DNA from: Micrococcus sp.
Lineage (GTDB): Bacteria > Actinomycetota > Actinomycetes > Actinomycetales > Micrococcaceae
NCBI RefSeq assembly: GCF_030523875.1
Contig: NZ_JAUNHR010000021.1
Location: 1 to 32,659 of the forward strand
Length of the DNA: 32,659 nt
Reading direction: 5' to 3'
The translations under genes were made by a program, and so were the position numbers. Below the pieces are notes generated by a model. It saw only the letters and a list, made by a program, of their open reading frames with translations, had not been told where the DNA came from and did not search any database. Below are positions 8,738 to 18,636 of this stretch, piece by piece (position 1 is the first letter of the stretch; every line of letters starts with the position of its first letter).

Positions 8738-9727
8738 GTGGCGGGCGCCGCCCTCACGCTGGCTCCGCTCGCCGCGATCCCCTCGCCCGCCTGGGACGGG
8801 TTCCAGATCGGACCGGTGAAGATCCACGCGTACGCGCTGTGCATCATCCTGGGCATCGTGGTGGCCCTGTGGCTGTCCGAGCGGCGGTGGGCCGCCCGCG
8901 GCGGACCGGAGGGCCGCGTCCTGGACATCGCCCTGTGGGCCATCCCCTTCGGCTTCGTGGGCGGGCGGCTCTACCACGTCCTCTCGTCGCCGGACCGGTA
9001 CTTCGGGCCGGGCTTCGACGGCACGGGCGACCCCGTGCGGATCCTGTACGTCTGGAACGGCGGCCTGGGCATCTGGGGCGCCGTGGCCCTGGGCGCGGTG
9101 GGCGCGTGGATCGCGTGCCGCCGGTACGGGCTGCGCCTGACGGCGTTCGCCGACGTCGTCGCCCCGGGAGTGCTCCTGGCCCAGGCGATCGGCCGGTGGG
9201 GCAACTGGTTCAACCAGGAGCTCTTCGGCGCCCCCACCACGGCCCCGTGGGGCCTGCGGATCGACCCCGAGCACCCGAACTTCCCCGCCGGCCTGCCGGC
9301 GGACACGCTCTTCCATCCCACGTTCCTCTACGAGTCGCTCTGGAACCTGGCCGGCGTGGCGCTGCTGCTCCTCCTGGACCGCACCCTCCGGCTGCGCCGC
9401 GGCGCGATGCTGTGGGCCTACGTGGCCTGGTACACCCTCGGGCGCGTGTGGATCGAGGCGCTGCGCATCGACGACGCCGAGATGGTCACCCTGTTCGGCG
9501 TCACCGCCCGCCTGAACGTGTGGACCTCGCTGCTGCTGCTCGCCCTCTCGGTGGCGATGCTCACGCTCATCCTGGCCCGCCACCGCGGCGCCGCCGTGGG
9601 CCCCCGCGCGCACGACCCGGTCTGGCTGCCCGGCCACGCGCCGCACGCCGAGGCCCCGGCGGTCCCGGCCGACTCCGCGGCCGGTGAGCACGCCGCCCCC
9701 GCGCGGGGCGGGTCCGACCCCGTCTGA
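8738..9727 (+). CDS. lgt: Prolipoprotein diacylglyceryl transferase Lgt
   Basis: Lgt moves diacylglycerol from phosphatidylglycerol to the lipobox cysteine of prelipoproteins, in the cytoplasmic membrane. The 329-residue product contains the Lgt signature [13 protein letters not shown] at residues 152-164, with Trp where Phe is common. It also has the conserved [12 protein letters not shown] first membrane segment, [28 protein letters not shown], and [12 protein letters not shown] near the last helices. About seven membrane segments are visible. The C-terminal 55 residues are a hydrophilic Ala/Pro-rich tail beyond the family core, as in many actinobacterial Lgt. The GTG start has AGGGAGG about 7 bases upstream, inside the trpA end. 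It is the last gene of the hisI-trp run. Confidence 0.95.
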   Translation: MAGAALTLAPLAAIPSPAWDGFQIGPVKIHAYALCIILGIVVALWLSERRWAARGGPEGRVLDIALWAIPFGFVGGRLYHVLSSPDRYFGPGFDGTGDPVRILYVWNGGLGIWGAVALGAVGAWIACRRYGLRLTAFADVVAPGVLLAQAIGRWGNWFNQELFGAPTTAPWGLRIDPEHPNFPAGLPADTLFHPTFLYESLWNLAGVALLLLLDRTLRLRRGAMLWAYVAWYTLGRVWIEALRIDDAEMVTLFGVTARLNVWTSLLLLALSVAMLTLILARHRGAAVGPRAHDPVWLPGHAPHAEAPAVPADSAAGEHAAPARGGSDPV

Positions 9728-9802
9728 GGGCCGGCACGCGTCGGGGGCCGTCATGGTCACGTCATCCGACGGCATGGAACGTGGGCCGCGCCACACCCGG
9801 TG

Positions 9803-9808
9803 TAGCGT
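9803..9808 (+). promoter_or_regulatory. Candidate -10 box of gltBD
   Basis: TAGCGT lies in the 167-base gap between lgt and gltB and would give a leader of about 80 bases. It fits the TAGNNT pattern seen elsewhere in the window, but I see no convincing -35. An AAAGGAC ribosome binding site precedes the gltB ATG. The rest of the gap shows no recognisable element. Confidence 0.35.
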
Positions 9809-9894
9809 CGTGCCGACCCGGCGGCCCACGCCGCCGAGGCCGGGGCCGACGCCGTCCCCGCCCGTGCACCCGTGCTACCGGAAAGGACGGCTCC

Positions 9895-12800
9895 ATGAGC
9901 GATGCCACCCTGTCCGCGCCGACGCCCCGTCAGGGCGCGTCGGGCGATCCCTTCGTCCGCTTCGCCGCGTTCCCCGAGGCCCAGGGCCTCTACGACCCGG
10001 CCCGCGAGACCGAGAACTGCGGCCTGGCCGTGATCGCCACGCTGCGCGGTGAGCCGGGGCACGACATCGTCCAGCACGCCCTCACCGCGCTGCGCGCGCT
10101 CGAGCACCGCGGCGCCGTGGGCGCGGACGAGGGCACCGGCGACGGCGCCGGCCTGCTCACCCAGATCCCCGACGGCCTCTTCCGCGCCGTCCTCGACGTC
10201 GAGCTGCCGCCGGCGGGGGAGTACGCCGCGGGCACCGCGTTCCTGCCCCGCGAGGGGGCCGAGCGCGAGCAGGCCCGGGCCGCCGTCGAGGAGCTGGCAC
10301 GGGCCGAGGGGCTCGAGGTGCTGGCCTGGCGCGAGGTCCCCACGGACCCGTCCGTGCTGGGCGAGGGCTCCCGGGCGGCGATGCCCGCGTTCGAGCAGGT
10401 CTTCCTCTCCCTGGCGGACGGGGAGGCCGGGGACGAGCCCGGCCAGTCGCTGGACGTGCGCGCGTGGCGGCTGCGCCGTCGCGCCCAGAACCGGGCGGGG
10501 GTCTACTTCCCGTCGCTGTCCTCGCGGACCATCGTCTACAAGGGCATGCTCACCACGGCGCAGCTGGAGCCCTTCTACCCGGACCTCTCGGACGAGCGCT
10601 TCACCACCCTGCTGGGGATCGTGCACTCCCGGTTCTCCACCAACACCTTCCCGTCCTGGCCGCTGGCCCAGCCGTTCCGGACCATCGCCCACAACGGCGA
10701 GATCAACACCGTCAAGGGCAACCGCAACTGGATGCGGGCCCGCCAGGGCCAGCTGTCCCACCCGATGCTGGGCGAGGTCCCCGAGGAGCTGTACCCGCTG
10801 ATCACCCCGATGGGCTCGGACTCGGCCTCCTTCGACGAGGTCGCCGAGCTGCTCATGCTCTCCGGGCGCCCGCTCACGCAGGCGATCATGATGATGATCC
10901 CGGAGGCCTGGGAGAACCACGCCTCCATGGACCCGGCCCGCCGCGCGTTCTACCAGTACCACTCCATGCTCATGGAGCCGTGGGACGGCCCCGCGGCCGT
11001 CTCCTTCTCCGACGGCACCCAGGTGGGCGCCGTCCTGGACCGCAACGGTCTGCGCCCGGCCCGCTGGTGGGAGACGCGGGACGGGCTCGTCGTGCTGGCC
11101 TCCGAGGTCGGCGTCGTGCCCCTGGACCCGTCCACCGTGGTGCGCAAGGGCCGGGTGGCCCCGGGGCGGATGTTCCTCGTGGACACCGCGCAGGGACGGA
11201 TCGTGGCGGACGAGGAGGTCAAGGCCGAGGCGGCCGCCGCGCGCCCGTGGGAGCAGTGGGTGCACGAGAACCTCGTTGACCTGGACTCCCTGCCGGAGCG
11301 CGAGCACGTCCGCCACTCCGCGGAGTCCATCCAGCAGCGCCAGCGGATCTTCGGCTACACCGCCGAGGAGCTGCGCGTGCTCGTGGGGCCGATGGCCGAG
11401 AAGGGCGCCGAGCCGCTGGGCGCGATGGGCACGGACACGCCCGTGGCGGTGCTCTCGAAGCGCCCCCGCCTGCTCTTCGACTACTTCACGCAGTCCTTCG
11501 CCCAGGTGACCAACCCGCCGCTGGACGCGATCCGCGAGGAGCAGGTCACCTCGATGCGCACCGGCATCGGCCCGCAGGGCAACGTCCTGTCCACGGCGCA
11601 GGTGCGCACGCGGCAGATCGACATCCCGTTCCCCGTGATCGACAACGACCAGCTGGCCCGGATCCAGCACCTGCGGGACGACGACGGCACCCGCCTGGCG
11701 CTCAAGGTCACCGGCACCTACCGCGTGGCCGGGGGAGTGGAGGAGCTGCGCGCCCGCCTCAAGGAGATCTGCGAGCAGGTCTCGGCGGCCGTGCACCGCG
11801 GCGTGGAGTACGTGGTCCTCTCCGACCGCGGCTCCACCGCCCAGTGGGCGCCCATCCCGTCCCTGCTGCTGACCTCGGCGGTGCACCACCACCTGCTGGC
11901 CAGCGCCAACCGCACCCGGACCTCCCTCGTGGTCGAGGCCGGCGACGTCCGCGAGGTGCACCACGTGGCCGTGCTGCTGGGCTACGGAGCCTCCGCGGTC
12001 AACCCGTACCTGGCCATGGAGTCCGCCGAGGAGCTCGCCCGCACCGGCGAGATCTCCGGCGTCACCGCCGAGCAGGCCGTGGCCAACCTCATCACCGCCC
12101 TCGGCAAGGGCGTGCAGAAGATCATGTCCAAGATGGGCATCTCCACCGTGGCCTCCTACACGGGCGCGCAGACCTTCGAGGCGCTCGGCCTGGCCCGCCG
12201 CTTCGTGGACCGGTACTTCGCCGGCACCACCAGCCCCCTCGACGGCGTGGGCCTGGACGTGGTGGCCGCCGAGATCCAGGCCCGCCACGAGTTCGCCTAT
12301 CCGCCGGACGGCAACGACATCAACCCCTACCGCGAGCTCGAGGTGGGCGGCGAGTACCAGTGGCGCCGCGAGGGCCCGCCCCACCTGTTCAACCCCGAGA
12401 CCGTGTTCCGGCTCCAGCACTCCACCCGCGAGCGCCGGTACGACGTCTTCAAGGACTACACGCGCCGCGTGGACGACCAGGCGGCGGACCTGATGACCCT
12501 GCGCGGGCTCATGCGCCTGCGCACCGAGGACCGCACCCCCGTGCCGATCAGCGAGGTCGAGCCCGTGGAGTCGATCGTCACCCGGTTCTCCACCGGCGCC
12601 ATGTCCTACGGGTCCATCTCCCAGGAGGCCCACGAGACCCTCGCGATCGCCATGAACCGCCTCGGCGCCCGCTCCAACTCGGGCGAGGGCGGCGAGGACG
12701 TCGAGCGCCTCCTCGACCCCGAGCGCCGCTCGAAGATCAAGCAGATCGCCTCGGGCCGCTTCGGCGTGACCAGCCTCTACCTGGCCACCGCCACCGACCT

Positions 12801-14547
12801 GCAGATCAAGATGGCCCAGGGTGCCAAGCCCGGCGAGGGCGGCCAGCTCATGGGCGCCAAGGTCTACCCGTGGGTGGCCAGGACCCGGCACTCCACGCCC
12901 GGCGTCTCGCTCGTGTCCCCTCCGCCGCACCACGACATCTACTCGATCGAGGACCTCGCCCAGCTCATCCACGACCTCAAGCGCTCCAACCCCGAGGCGC
13001 GCGTGCACGTCAAGCTCGTCTCCGAGTCGGGCGTGGGCACCGTGGCGGCCGGCGTGGCCAAGGCGCGCGCCGACGTCGTGCTCATCTCCGGCCACGACGG
13101 CGGCACCGGCGCCTCCCCGCTAAACTCGCTCAAGCACGCGGGCACCCCCTGGGAGATCGGCCTCGCCGAGGCCCAGCAGACCCTCATGCTCAACGGCCTG
13201 CGCGAGCGCGTCACCGTCCAGGTGGACGGCCAGCTCAAGACCGGCCGCGACGTCGTGGTGGCCGCCCTCCTCGGCGCCGAGGAGTTCGGCTTCGCCACCG
13301 CGCCCCTCGTGGTCTCCGGCTGCATCATGATGCGCGTGTGCCACCTGGACACCTGCCCCGTGGGCGTGGCCACCCAGAACCCCGAGCTGCGCTCGCGGTT
13401 CACGGGCAGGCCGGAGTTCGTGGTCAACTTCTTCGAGTTCATCGCCCAGGAGGTCCGGGAGCTGCTGGCCGAGCTGGGCTTCCGCAGCCTGGACGAGGCG
13501 ATCGGCCACCGCGAGCTGCTGGACGTGGACGCCGCCCTGCACCACTGGAAGACCGAGGGCCTGGACCTCAGCGGCATCCTGGCCGACCCCTCCGTGGGCC
13601 GCCGGAACGGGGAGGCCGACGCGCCGATGCGGCGCGGCACCTACCAGGACCACGGCCTGGACGCGCACATCGACAACCGCTTCCTGGCCGGGCTGGGGGA
13701 CACCCTGACCACCGGGGAGCCGGTCACCCTCACGGACACCGTGGTGAACACGGACCGCTCCGTGGGCACCATGCTCGGCTACCACGTGACCCGCGCCCGC
13801 CTGACCGACGACCTGCCGGCGGACACGATCACGGTGGAGCTCACGGGCGAGGCGGGGCAGTCCTTCGGGGCGTTCCTGCCGGCCGGGGTGACCCTGCGCC
13901 TGTCCGGCGACGCCAACGACTACGTGGGCAAGGGCCTGTCCGGCGGCCGGATCGTGGTCCGCCCGGACGAGGCGGCCCCGTTCGCCGCCGAGGAGAACAC
14001 CGTGGCCGGCAACGTGATCGGCTACGGCGCCACCTCCGGCGAGCTGCTGCTGCGCGGCCAGGTGGGCGAGCGGTTCCTGGTGCGCAACTCGGGCGCCACC
14101 GCGGTGGCCGAGGGCATCGGCGACCACGGCCTCGAGTACATGACCGGCGGCCAGGCGCTGATCCTGGGCCCGACCGGGCGCAACCTCGCGGCCGGCATGT
14201 CCGGTGGGCGCGCCTGGGTGCTGGACCTGGACCGCGCGGACCTGAACCCGCTGGCCGTGCGGAACGACGACCTCATCCTCGAGGCCCCCACCACGGAGGA
14301 CCGGGAGCGGATCGTCGAGCTCCTGCGCATGCATCGCGAGGAGACGGGCTCCGCCGTCGCGCAGCGGCTCCTGGCGGACCTGGACGCCGGCGGCGAGGCC
14401 GCCGAGGCCGTCTGGGGCCGCTTCACCACCCTGCTGCCGCGGCAGTTCGACCTGGTGCGGCGCACCCGGGCCGCCGCCGTGGAGGAGGGCCTCGACCCGG
14501 ACGGAGACGCCGTCTGGAACCGACTGCTGGAGGTGACCCGTGGCTGA
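9895..14547 (+). CDS. gltB: Glutamate synthase (NADPH) large subunit GltB
   Basis: GltB makes two glutamates from glutamine and 2-oxoglutarate using electrons from GltD. The 1550-residue length is normal. The nucleophile is Cys42 in ETENCGLAV; the 41 residues before it should be a propeptide removed on maturation, as in the family. Following domains are the class-II amidotransferase (42 to about 440), a central domain, the FMN domain (about 830-1200, with SNSGEGGED near 926), and the C-terminal GXGXG beta-helix (about 1290-1490, with [10 protein letters not shown] and GMSGGRAWV). The 3Fe-4S cysteines are Cys1143, Cys1149 and Cys1154 in [15 protein letters not shown]. The ATG at 9895 is set by the ribosome binding site and the propeptide length. 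The stop lies 8 bases inside gltD. Confidence 0.97.
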   Translation: MSDATLSAPTPRQGASGDPFVRFAAFPEAQGLYDPARETENCGLAVIATLRGEPGHDIVQHALTALRALEHRGAVGADEGTGDGAGLLTQIPDGLFRAVLDVELPPAGEYAAGTAFLPREGAEREQARAAVEELARAEGLEVLAWREVPTDPSVLGEGSRAAMPAFEQVFLSLADGEAGDEPGQSLDVRAWRLRRRAQNRAGVYFPSLSSRTIVYKGMLTTAQLEPFYPDLSDERFTTLLGIVHSRFSTNTFPSWPLAQPFRTIAHNGEINTVKGNRNWMRARQGQLSHPMLGEVPEELYPLITPMGSDSASFDEVAELLMLSGRPLTQAIMMMIPEAWENHASMDPARRAFYQYHSMLMEPWDGPAAVSFSDGTQVGAVLDRNGLRPARWWETRDGLVVLASEVGVVPLDPSTVVRKGRVAPGRMFLVDTAQGRIVADEEVKAEAAAARPWEQWVHENLVDLDSLPEREHVRHSAESIQQRQRIFGYTAEELRVLVGPMAEKGAEPLGAMGTDTPVAVLSKRPRLLFDYFTQSFAQVTNPPLDAIREEQVTSMRTGIGPQGNVLSTAQVRTRQIDIPFPVIDNDQLARIQHLRDDDGTRLALKVTGTYRVAGGVEELRARLKEICEQVSAAVHRGVEYVVLSDRGSTAQWAPIPSLLLTSAVHHHLLASANRTRTSLVVEAGDVREVHHVAVLLGYGASAVNPYLAMESAEELARTGEISGVTAEQAVANLITALGKGVQKIMSKMGISTVASYTGAQTFEALGLARRFVDRYFAGTTSPLDGVGLDVVAAEIQARHEFAYPPDGNDINPYRELEVGGEYQWRREGPPHLFNPETVFRLQHSTRERRYDVFKDYTRRVDDQAADLMTLRGLMRLRTEDRTPVPISEVEPVESIVTRFSTGAMSYGSISQEAHETLAIAMNRLGARSNSGEGGEDVERLLDPERRSKIKQIASGRFGVTSLYLATATDLQIKMAQGAKPGEGGQLMGAKVYPWVARTRHSTPGVSLVSPPPHHDIYSIEDLAQLIHDLKRSNPEARVHVKLVSESGVGTVAAGVAKARADVVLISGHDGGTGASPLNSLKHAGTPWEIGLAEAQQTLMLNGLRERVTVQVDGQLKTGRDVVVAALLGAEEFGFATAPLVVSGCIMMRVCHLDTCPVGVATQNPELRSRFTGRPEFVVNFFEFIAQEVRELLAELGFRSLDEAIGHRELLDVDAALHHWKTEGLDLSGILADPSVGRRNGEADAPMRRGTYQDHGLDAHIDNRFLAGLGDTLTTGEPVTLTDTVVNTDRSVGTMLGYHVTRARLTDDLPADTITVELTGEAGQSFGAFLPAGVTLRLSGDANDYVGKGLSGGRIVVRPDEAAPFAAEENTVAGNVIGYGATSGELLLRGQVGERFLVRNSGATAVAEGIGDHGLEYMTGGQALILGPTGRNLAAGMSGGRAWVLDLDRADLNPLAVRNDDLILEAPTTEDRERIVELLRMHREETGSAVAQRLLADLDAGGEAAEAVWGRFTTLLPRQFDLVRRTRAAAVEEGLDPDGDAVWNRLLEVTRG

Positions 14548-16000
14548 CCCGCGCGGATTCCTGAAGAACCGGGAGCGCGTCGAGCGCCCCACGCGTCCCG
14601 TGCCCGTGCGCATCATGGACTTCAAGGACGTGTACGTGCGCCAGGACGAGGCGGTCGTGCGGACCCAGGCGAGCCGCTGCATGGACTGCGGCGTCCCGTT
14701 CTGCCACTCCGGCTGCCCGCTGGGCAACCTCATCCCGGAGTGGAACGACCTGGTCCGCCGCGGCCGCTGGGAGGAGGCGGCGGCACGCCTGCACTCCACC
14801 AACAACTTCCCCGAGGTGACCGGACGGATCTGCCCGGCCCCCTGCGAGGACTCGTGCGTGCTGGGGATCAACCAGCCGGCCGTGACCATCAAGCAGACCG
14901 AGGTGGCGATCGCCGAGCAGGTGTTCGAGCACGACTGGCTCGACCCGGTGGTCCCGGAGCGGCTCAACGGTCACACCGTGGCCGTGGTCGGGTCCGGTCC
15001 GGCCGGCCTCGCCGCCGCGCAGCAGCTCACCCGCGCCGGCTTCACGGTGGCCGTGTACGAGCGGGACGACCGCCTTGGGGGCCTCCTGCGCTACGGCATC
15101 CCGGACTTCAAGATGGAGAAGGACATCCTGGACCGGCGCATCGCCCAGATGGAGGCCGAGGGCACCCGGTTCCGCACCGGCGTGGAGATCGGCGTGGACC
15201 TGACGTGGGACGCGCTCAAAGCCCGCTTCGATGCCGTGATCGTGGCCACCGGTGCTCCGGTGGGTCGCGAGCTGTCCGTGCCCGGCCGGAGCCTCGAGGG
15301 CGTCCACCTGGCCATGGACTACCTGGTCCAGGCCAACCACGCCTGCGCGGGGGACGAGGTCGCCGACCAGATCACCGCCGAGGGCCGCCACGTCGTGATC
15401 CTGGGCGGCGGCGACACCGGCGCGGACTGCATCGGCACCGCCCACCGCCAGGGCGCCGCGTCCGTCACCACACTGGCCATCGGCCAGCAGCTGCCCGTGG
15501 ACCGCCCCGTGCACCAGCCCTGGCCCACGGTGCCCCGGGTGCACCAGGTGACCACCGCCGACGCCGAGGGCGGCGCGCGGGAGCACCTCGCCTCCACGGT
15601 GGAGCTGCTGGGCGACGAGCACGGGCGCGTCCGCGCCCTCCGCGTGGCCGAGACCGAGATCCGACCCGACGGCACCCGCGGTCCGACGCCCGGCACGGAG
15701 CGGGAGGTGAAGGCGGACCTGGTCCTCCTGGCCCTCGGCTTCACGGGCGTGGAGGAGGAGCACCTCACCGGCCAGCTCGGCGTGCGCGTGGAGCGCGGCG
15801 TGGTGTCCCGGTCCCGCACCTACGAGACGGACGAGCCCGGCGTCTTCGTGTGCGGCGACGCCGGCCGCGGCGCCTCGCTCGTGGTGTGGGCGATCGCCGA
15901 GGGCCGGGCCTGCGCCCAGGCCGTGGACGAGTCCCTCGAGTCCTGGTCCCGCCTGCCGCACCCGGTCGAGCCGACCGACCGCGGCCTCGTGCTCGGCTGA
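14540..16000 (+). CDS. gltD: Glutamate synthase (NADPH) small subunit GltD
   Basis: GltD takes electrons from NADPH through FAD and passes them to GltB. The 486-residue product has the N-terminal ferredoxin-like region with two cysteine clusters, Cys47/50/55/59 and Cys98/102/106, which hold the [4Fe-4S] centres. The FAD motif is [12 protein letters not shown] (about 149-160). The NADPH motif is GGGDTG (289-294). [19 protein letters not shown] near the end is the usual FAD-contact segment. The GTG start overlaps the gltB stop by 8 bases, so the subunits are translationally coupled. A strong hairpin follows the stop by about 28 bases. Related dihydropyrimidine dehydrogenase subunits are excluded by the gltB context. 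Confidence 0.96.
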   Translation: MADPRGFLKNRERVERPTRPVPVRIMDFKDVYVRQDEAVVRTQASRCMDCGVPFCHSGCPLGNLIPEWNDLVRRGRWEEAAARLHSTNNFPEVTGRICPAPCEDSCVLGINQPAVTIKQTEVAIAEQVFEHDWLDPVVPERLNGHTVAVVGSGPAGLAAAQQLTRAGFTVAVYERDDRLGGLLRYGIPDFKMEKDILDRRIAQMEAEGTRFRTGVEIGVDLTWDALKARFDAVIVATGAPVGRELSVPGRSLEGVHLAMDYLVQANHACAGDEVADQITAEGRHVVILGGGDTGADCIGTAHRQGAASVTTLAIGQQLPVDRPVHQPWPTVPRVHQVTTADAEGGAREHLASTVELLGDEHGRVRALRVAETEIRPDGTRGPTPGTEREVKADLVLLALGFTGVEEEHLTGQLGVRVERGVVSRSRTYETDEPGVFVCGDAGRGASLVVWAIAEGRACAQAVDESLESWSRLPHPVEPTDRGLVLG

Positions 16001-16028
16001 GCGATGCATCTCACGACGACGCGCCGGA

Positions 16029-16053
16029 CGCCCGCCCTCGGCCGGGGCGGGCG
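16029..16053 (+). terminator. Hairpin after gltBD
   Basis: A perfect 9-bp GC stem (CGCCCGCCC at 16029-16037, GGGCGGGCG at 16045-16053) with a 7-base loop starts 28 bases after the gltD stop. No T-tract follows. It is the strongest hairpin between gltD and pyk and probably ends the glt transcript. It also lies where the -35 of the pyk promoter would be. Confidence 0.55.
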
Positions 16054-16060
16054 TGCCGCC

Positions 16061-16066
16061 TAGGGT
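16061..16066 (+). promoter_or_regulatory. Candidate -10 box of pyk (leaderless)
   Basis: TAGGGT lies 7 bases before the pyk ATG at 16074, which predicts transcription starting at or next to the start codon. The same bases partly read as a G-rich stretch (GGGTGGGG) that could pass for a weak, too-close ribosome binding site. Confidence 0.42.
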
Positions 16067-16073
16067 GGGGCGC

Positions 16074-17558
16074 ATGAGACACGCGAAGATCATCGCCACC
16101 TTCGGCCCGGCCACCGAGTCCGACGACATGACGCGCGCGATCATCCGCGCGGGCGCGGACGTGGTCCGCATGAACATGAGCCACGGCGACCACGGGGTCC
16201 ATGCGGCCACGTACGAACGCGTGCGTCGCCTCTCCGTGGAGGAGAAGCGCCCCGTGGCGATCTTCGCGGACCTGCAGGGCCCCAAGATCCGTCTCGCCCG
16301 GTTCTCCCACGGGCCCCATGAGCTCGCCGTCGGGGACCGGTTCACCATCACCACGCGCGACGTCGAGGGCACCCGCGAGATCGTGGGCACCACCCACCCG
16401 GGCCTGCCGGGCGACGTCCGGGTGGGGGACCCCCTGCTGGTCGACGACGGCAAGGTGCGCCTGCGCGCCGTCGAGGTGACGGACACCGACGTCGTCACCG
16501 AGGTCGTGGTGCCCGGGACCGTCTCCGACAACAAGGGCATCAACCTGCCCGGCGTGGCCGTGAACGTGCCCGCCCTGTCCGAGAAGGACGAGGACGACCT
16601 GCGCTGGGCGCTGGGCACCGGCGTCGACATGGTGGCCCTGTCCTTCGTGCGAGACGCCGCGGACGTGGAGCGCGTGCACGAGATCATGGACGAGGAGGGC
16701 CGTCGGGTCCCGGTGATCGCCAAGATCGAGAAGCCGCAGGCCGTGGAGAACCTCGAGGCGATCGTGGACGCGTTCGACGCGATCATGGTGGCCCGCGGCG
16801 ACCTGGGCGTGGAGCTGCCCCTCGAGGACGTGCCGGTGGTGCAGAAGCGCGCGATCGACCTCGCCCGCCGCTGGGCCAAGCCGGTGATCGTGGCCACGCA
16901 GGTGCTCGAGTCGATGATCGAGAACCCCCGTCCCACCCGTGCGGAGGCCTCCGACTGCGCCAACGCCGTGCTCGACGGCGCCGACGCCGTCATGCTCTCC
17001 GGGGAGACCTCGGTGGGCGCGCATCCCGTGCAGACGGTGGAGACGATGGCCCGGATCATCGAGTCCACGGAGACCCACGGCCTCGAGCGGATCCTCCCGC
17101 TGTCCTCCCGGCCCCGCACCCGCGGCGGCGCGATCACCCGGGCCGCCGTGGAGGTCGCCCAGCAGCTGGACATCCCGTTCCTGGCGACGTTCACCGAGTC
17201 CGGGGACTCGGCCCGCCGCCTCTCCCGCCTGCGCCCCCGGCAGCCGATCTACGCCTACACCCACCGCGAGCACACCCACAACATCCTGTGCCTGACGTGG
17301 GGCGTGTACCCGAAGATGGTCCCGTTCGCGGAGACCACCGACCAGATGACCGCGCAGGTGGAGGAGTCCCTCACCCGCGAGGGGATCGCCGAGCACGGCG
17401 ACCTCGTGGTCATCGCCGCCGGCTCCCCTCCCGGCAAGGTCGGCTCCACGAACACCCTGCGCGTGCACCGCGTGGGCGACGGCGTGGCCGAGGGCGCGTC
17501 CGCCATGCCCCGTGCCGAGCGCGAGCCGGTGGGCTTCTGGGACGATCCCGTGCTCTGA
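16074..17558 (+). CDS. pyk: Pyruvate kinase
   Basis: Pyruvate kinase makes pyruvate and ATP from phosphoenolpyruvate and ADP, the last step of glycolysis. The 494-residue product begins MRHAKIIATFGPATES, the family N-terminus. It has VVRMNMSHGDH, DLQGPKIRL, the catalytic signature VIAKIEKPQAVENLEAI with Lys217, the metal site MVARGDLGVELP, TQVLESMIENPRPTRAE and DAVMLSGETSVGAHPV. The C-terminal regulatory domain is complete and ends near the stop. I chose the ATG at 16074 over an in-frame GTG at 16053, because the extra seven residues have no homologous counterpart and would start inside the terminator hairpin. The gene is convergent with the response regulator, with 12 bases between stops. 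Confidence 0.95.
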   Translation: MRHAKIIATFGPATESDDMTRAIIRAGADVVRMNMSHGDHGVHAATYERVRRLSVEEKRPVAIFADLQGPKIRLARFSHGPHELAVGDRFTITTRDVEGTREIVGTTHPGLPGDVRVGDPLLVDDGKVRLRAVEVTDTDVVTEVVVPGTVSDNKGINLPGVAVNVPALSEKDEDDLRWALGTGVDMVALSFVRDAADVERVHEIMDEEGRRVPVIAKIEKPQAVENLEAIVDAFDAIMVARGDLGVELPLEDVPVVQKRAIDLARRWAKPVIVATQVLESMIENPRPTRAEASDCANAVLDGADAVMLSGETSVGAHPVQTVETMARIIESTETHGLERILPLSSRPRTRGGAITRAAVEVAQQLDIPFLATFTESGDSARRLSRLRPRQPIYAYTHREHTHNILCLTWGVYPKMVPFAETTDQMTAQVEESLTREGIAEHGDLVVIAAGSPPGKVGSTNTLRVHRVGDGVAEGASAMPRAEREPVGFWDDPVL

Positions 17559-17573
17559 GCCCGGCGGGGCTCA
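17556..17573. terminator. Bidirectional hairpin containing both stop codons (pyk / response regulator)
   Basis: TGAGCCC (17556-17562) and GGGCTCA (17567-17573) form a perfect 7-bp stem with a GGCG loop. The left arm begins with the pyk stop TGA and the right arm ends with the reverse complement of the regulator's stop TGA. The hairpin reads the same from either strand, so it can end both convergent transcripts. There is no T-tract on either side. Confidence 0.6.
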
Positions 17574-18164
17574 GGCCCCGACCTGGTCCACCACGGTCTG
17601 GGCCACCTCGCGCATGCTCAGGCGCCGGTCCATCGAGGTCTTCTGGATCCAGCGGAAGGACTCGGCCTCGCTGAGGTTCAGGTGGGCCTGGAGCAGGGCC
17701 TTGGCGCGGTCCACGAGCTTGCGGGTCTCCAGCCGGTCGCCCAGGTCCCGGACCTCGTCCTCGAGGCCGCGGATCTGGTCGAACCGGGCCACCGCGAGCT
17801 CCACCGCCGGCAGCAGGTCCTTCTCCGTGAAGGGCTTGACCACGTAGGCCATGGCCCCGGCGCGCGAGGCGCGCTCCACGAGGTCGCGCTGGGAGAACGC
17901 GGTGAGCATCACGACGGGGGTCAGGCGGTCGGCGGAGATCTCCCCGGCCGCCGCGATGCCGTCCATCACGGGCATCATCACGTCCATGACCACCACGTCC
18001 GGGCGGTGCTCGCGCGCGGCGGCCACGGCCGCCTGGCCGTCGCCCACCTCGGCCACCACGGTGTGCCCGGCGGCGGTGAGGGTCTCCACCACGTCGAGCC
18101 GGATGAGGGCCTCGTCCTCGGCGACGACGGCGCGCAGGCCGGTGTTCTCAGCGGAAGGGGTCAT
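17571..18164 (-). CDS. ANTAR-domain response regulator (PdtaR-like)
   Basis: The 197-residue protein has an N-terminal receiver domain and a C-terminal ANTAR RNA-binding domain. Receiver residues are all present: acidic pair Glu16-Asp17, phospho-acceptor Asp61 in VVMDVMMPVMDG, Thr88 and Lys110 in VVKPF. A coiled-coil linker (about 125-145, RGLEDEVRDLGDRLETRK) leads to the ANTAR helices (about 140-195; KALLQAHLNLSEAESFRWIQ and SMREVAQTVV). ANTAR regulators bind paired hairpins in nascent mRNA and block termination. It matches M. tuberculosis PdtaR (Rv1626), which is also found near pyk, polA and rpsA and is driven by the unlinked kinase PdtaS. No kinase gene lies here. The ATG has an AGGAG ribosome binding site. 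The RNA targets are unknown. Confidence 0.93.
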   Translation of the reverse strand: MTPSAENTGLRAVVAEDEALIRLDVVETLTAAGHTVVAEVGDGQAAVAAAREHRPDVVVMDVMMPVMDGIAAAGEISADRLTPVVMLTAFSQRDLVERASRAGAMAYVVKPFTEKDLLPAVELAVARFDQIRGLEDEVRDLGDRLETRKLVDRAKALLQAHLNLSEAESFRWIQKTSMDRRLSMREVAQTVVDQVGA

Positions 18165-18258
18165 CGGGGCTCCTGGACGGTGCGTCGGATCGGGTCGCGC
18201 CGCGCCCGGGACGGCGCCCGCGGGGCGGGCGGAGCGGCGTCGTCGGCGGCACGCGCCC

Positions 18259-18264
18259 ACCCTA
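18259..18264 (-). promoter_or_regulatory. Candidate -10 box of the response regulator gene
   Basis: On the minus strand TAGGGT reads from 18264 to 18259, giving a predicted leader of about 88 bases to the ATG at 18164. It fits the TAGNNT pattern. No clear -35 is visible in the GC-rich sequence upstream. Confidence 0.35.
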
Positions 18265-18338
18265 CTCGGGGTCCCGGGCGCCCCGCGCGGGTCCGCGCCC
18301 GAGGACCGGGGCTCCGGGGCGGGCCGGCGGACGGCTGG

Positions 18339-18344
18339 TACTGT
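18339..18344 (+). promoter_or_regulatory. Candidate -10 box of tRNA-Leu
   Basis: TACTGT lies 28 bases before the mature 5' end of the tRNA, with a predicted start near 18351. It is the only TANNNT box between the divergent regulator promoter and the tRNA. No TANNNT exists downstream until inside mnhA, so this promoter may also feed the following genes. Confidence 0.38.
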
Positions 18345-18372
18345 GAGGGCGTCCCGCCTCCTGGGCGGGCAC

Positions 18373-18454
18373 GCCCGAATGGTGGAACCGGTAGACACGC
18401 CGCACTCAAAATGCGGTGCCGAGAGGCGTGTGGGTTCGAGTCCCACTTCGGGCA
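18373..18454 (+). tRNA. tRNA-Leu (anticodon CAA)
   Basis: The 82-base sequence folds as a class II tRNA. The acceptor stem is GCCCGAA (18373-18379) paired with TTCGGGC (18447-18453), with discriminator A at 18454. The anticodon loop CTCAAAA sits on a CCGCA/TGCGG stem and gives anticodon CAA, which reads UUG. A long variable arm (TGCCGAGAGGCGTG region) and the T-arm GTGGGTTCGAGTCCCAC are present. The genome does not encode the 3' CCA (CCG follows the discriminator), so it is added after transcription. Confidence 0.95.
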
Positions 18455-18495
18455 CCGAGGACGCCCCGCACCCCAGACCCGCCAGGAGGCCAGTC

Positions 18496-18624
18496 ATGAG
18501 CGCAGCACGGTCCCGCGCCGTCAGCCTCCTGGCCACCGTGTGCCCCCGGCGCGCCGTCGGCACCAACGGGCAGGTCTCCGAGTGGGGCCGCCTCCTGGCG
18601 GGCGAGCCGCCGCATCTGCGCTGA
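18496..18624 (+). CDS. Small ORF of 42 codons between tRNA-Leu and the Mrp operon; possible leader peptide
   Basis: I do not recognise this product. It is supported by a perfect AGGAGG (18484-18489) six bases before an ATG, which is among the best translation signals in the window. The peptide begins MSAARSRAVSLLATVCPRR and ends LLAGEPPHLR. It is basic in the first half, has one Cys and one Trp, and has no membrane segment or signal peptide. The R-x-V-x-LL-x-x-VC pattern loosely recalls short actinobacterial leader peptides found before sulfur-metabolism genes, but that is a weak resemblance. It starts 41 bases after tRNA-Leu and ends 70 bases before the antiporter operon. A GCCGC/GCGGC hairpin (18637-18651) lies in that gap and could act as an attenuator. 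It could instead be a chance ORF. Confidence 0.45.
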   Translation: MSAARSRAVSLLATVCPRRAVGTNGQVSEWGRLLAGEPPHLR

Positions 18625-18636
18625 CCGGTGTCCGTC

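Noticed and set aside
9776..9809. ECF-sigma promoter before gltB (GGAAC followed by CGTC)
   Set aside because: The two elements are separated by 25 bases, not the 16-18 expected, so the match is probably chance.
9757..13095. Open frame of 1112 codons on the minus strand opposite gltB
   Set aside because: It is antisense to a fully recognised gltB, and its product is a repetitive Gly/His/Val/Ala-rich sequence without any domain. Such frames are an effect of very high GC at third positions.
16053..16073. GTG at 16053 as the start of pyk
   Set aside because: It lies at the edge of the glt terminator hairpin and upstream of the TAGGGT box. The family N-terminus begins at the ATG at 16074.
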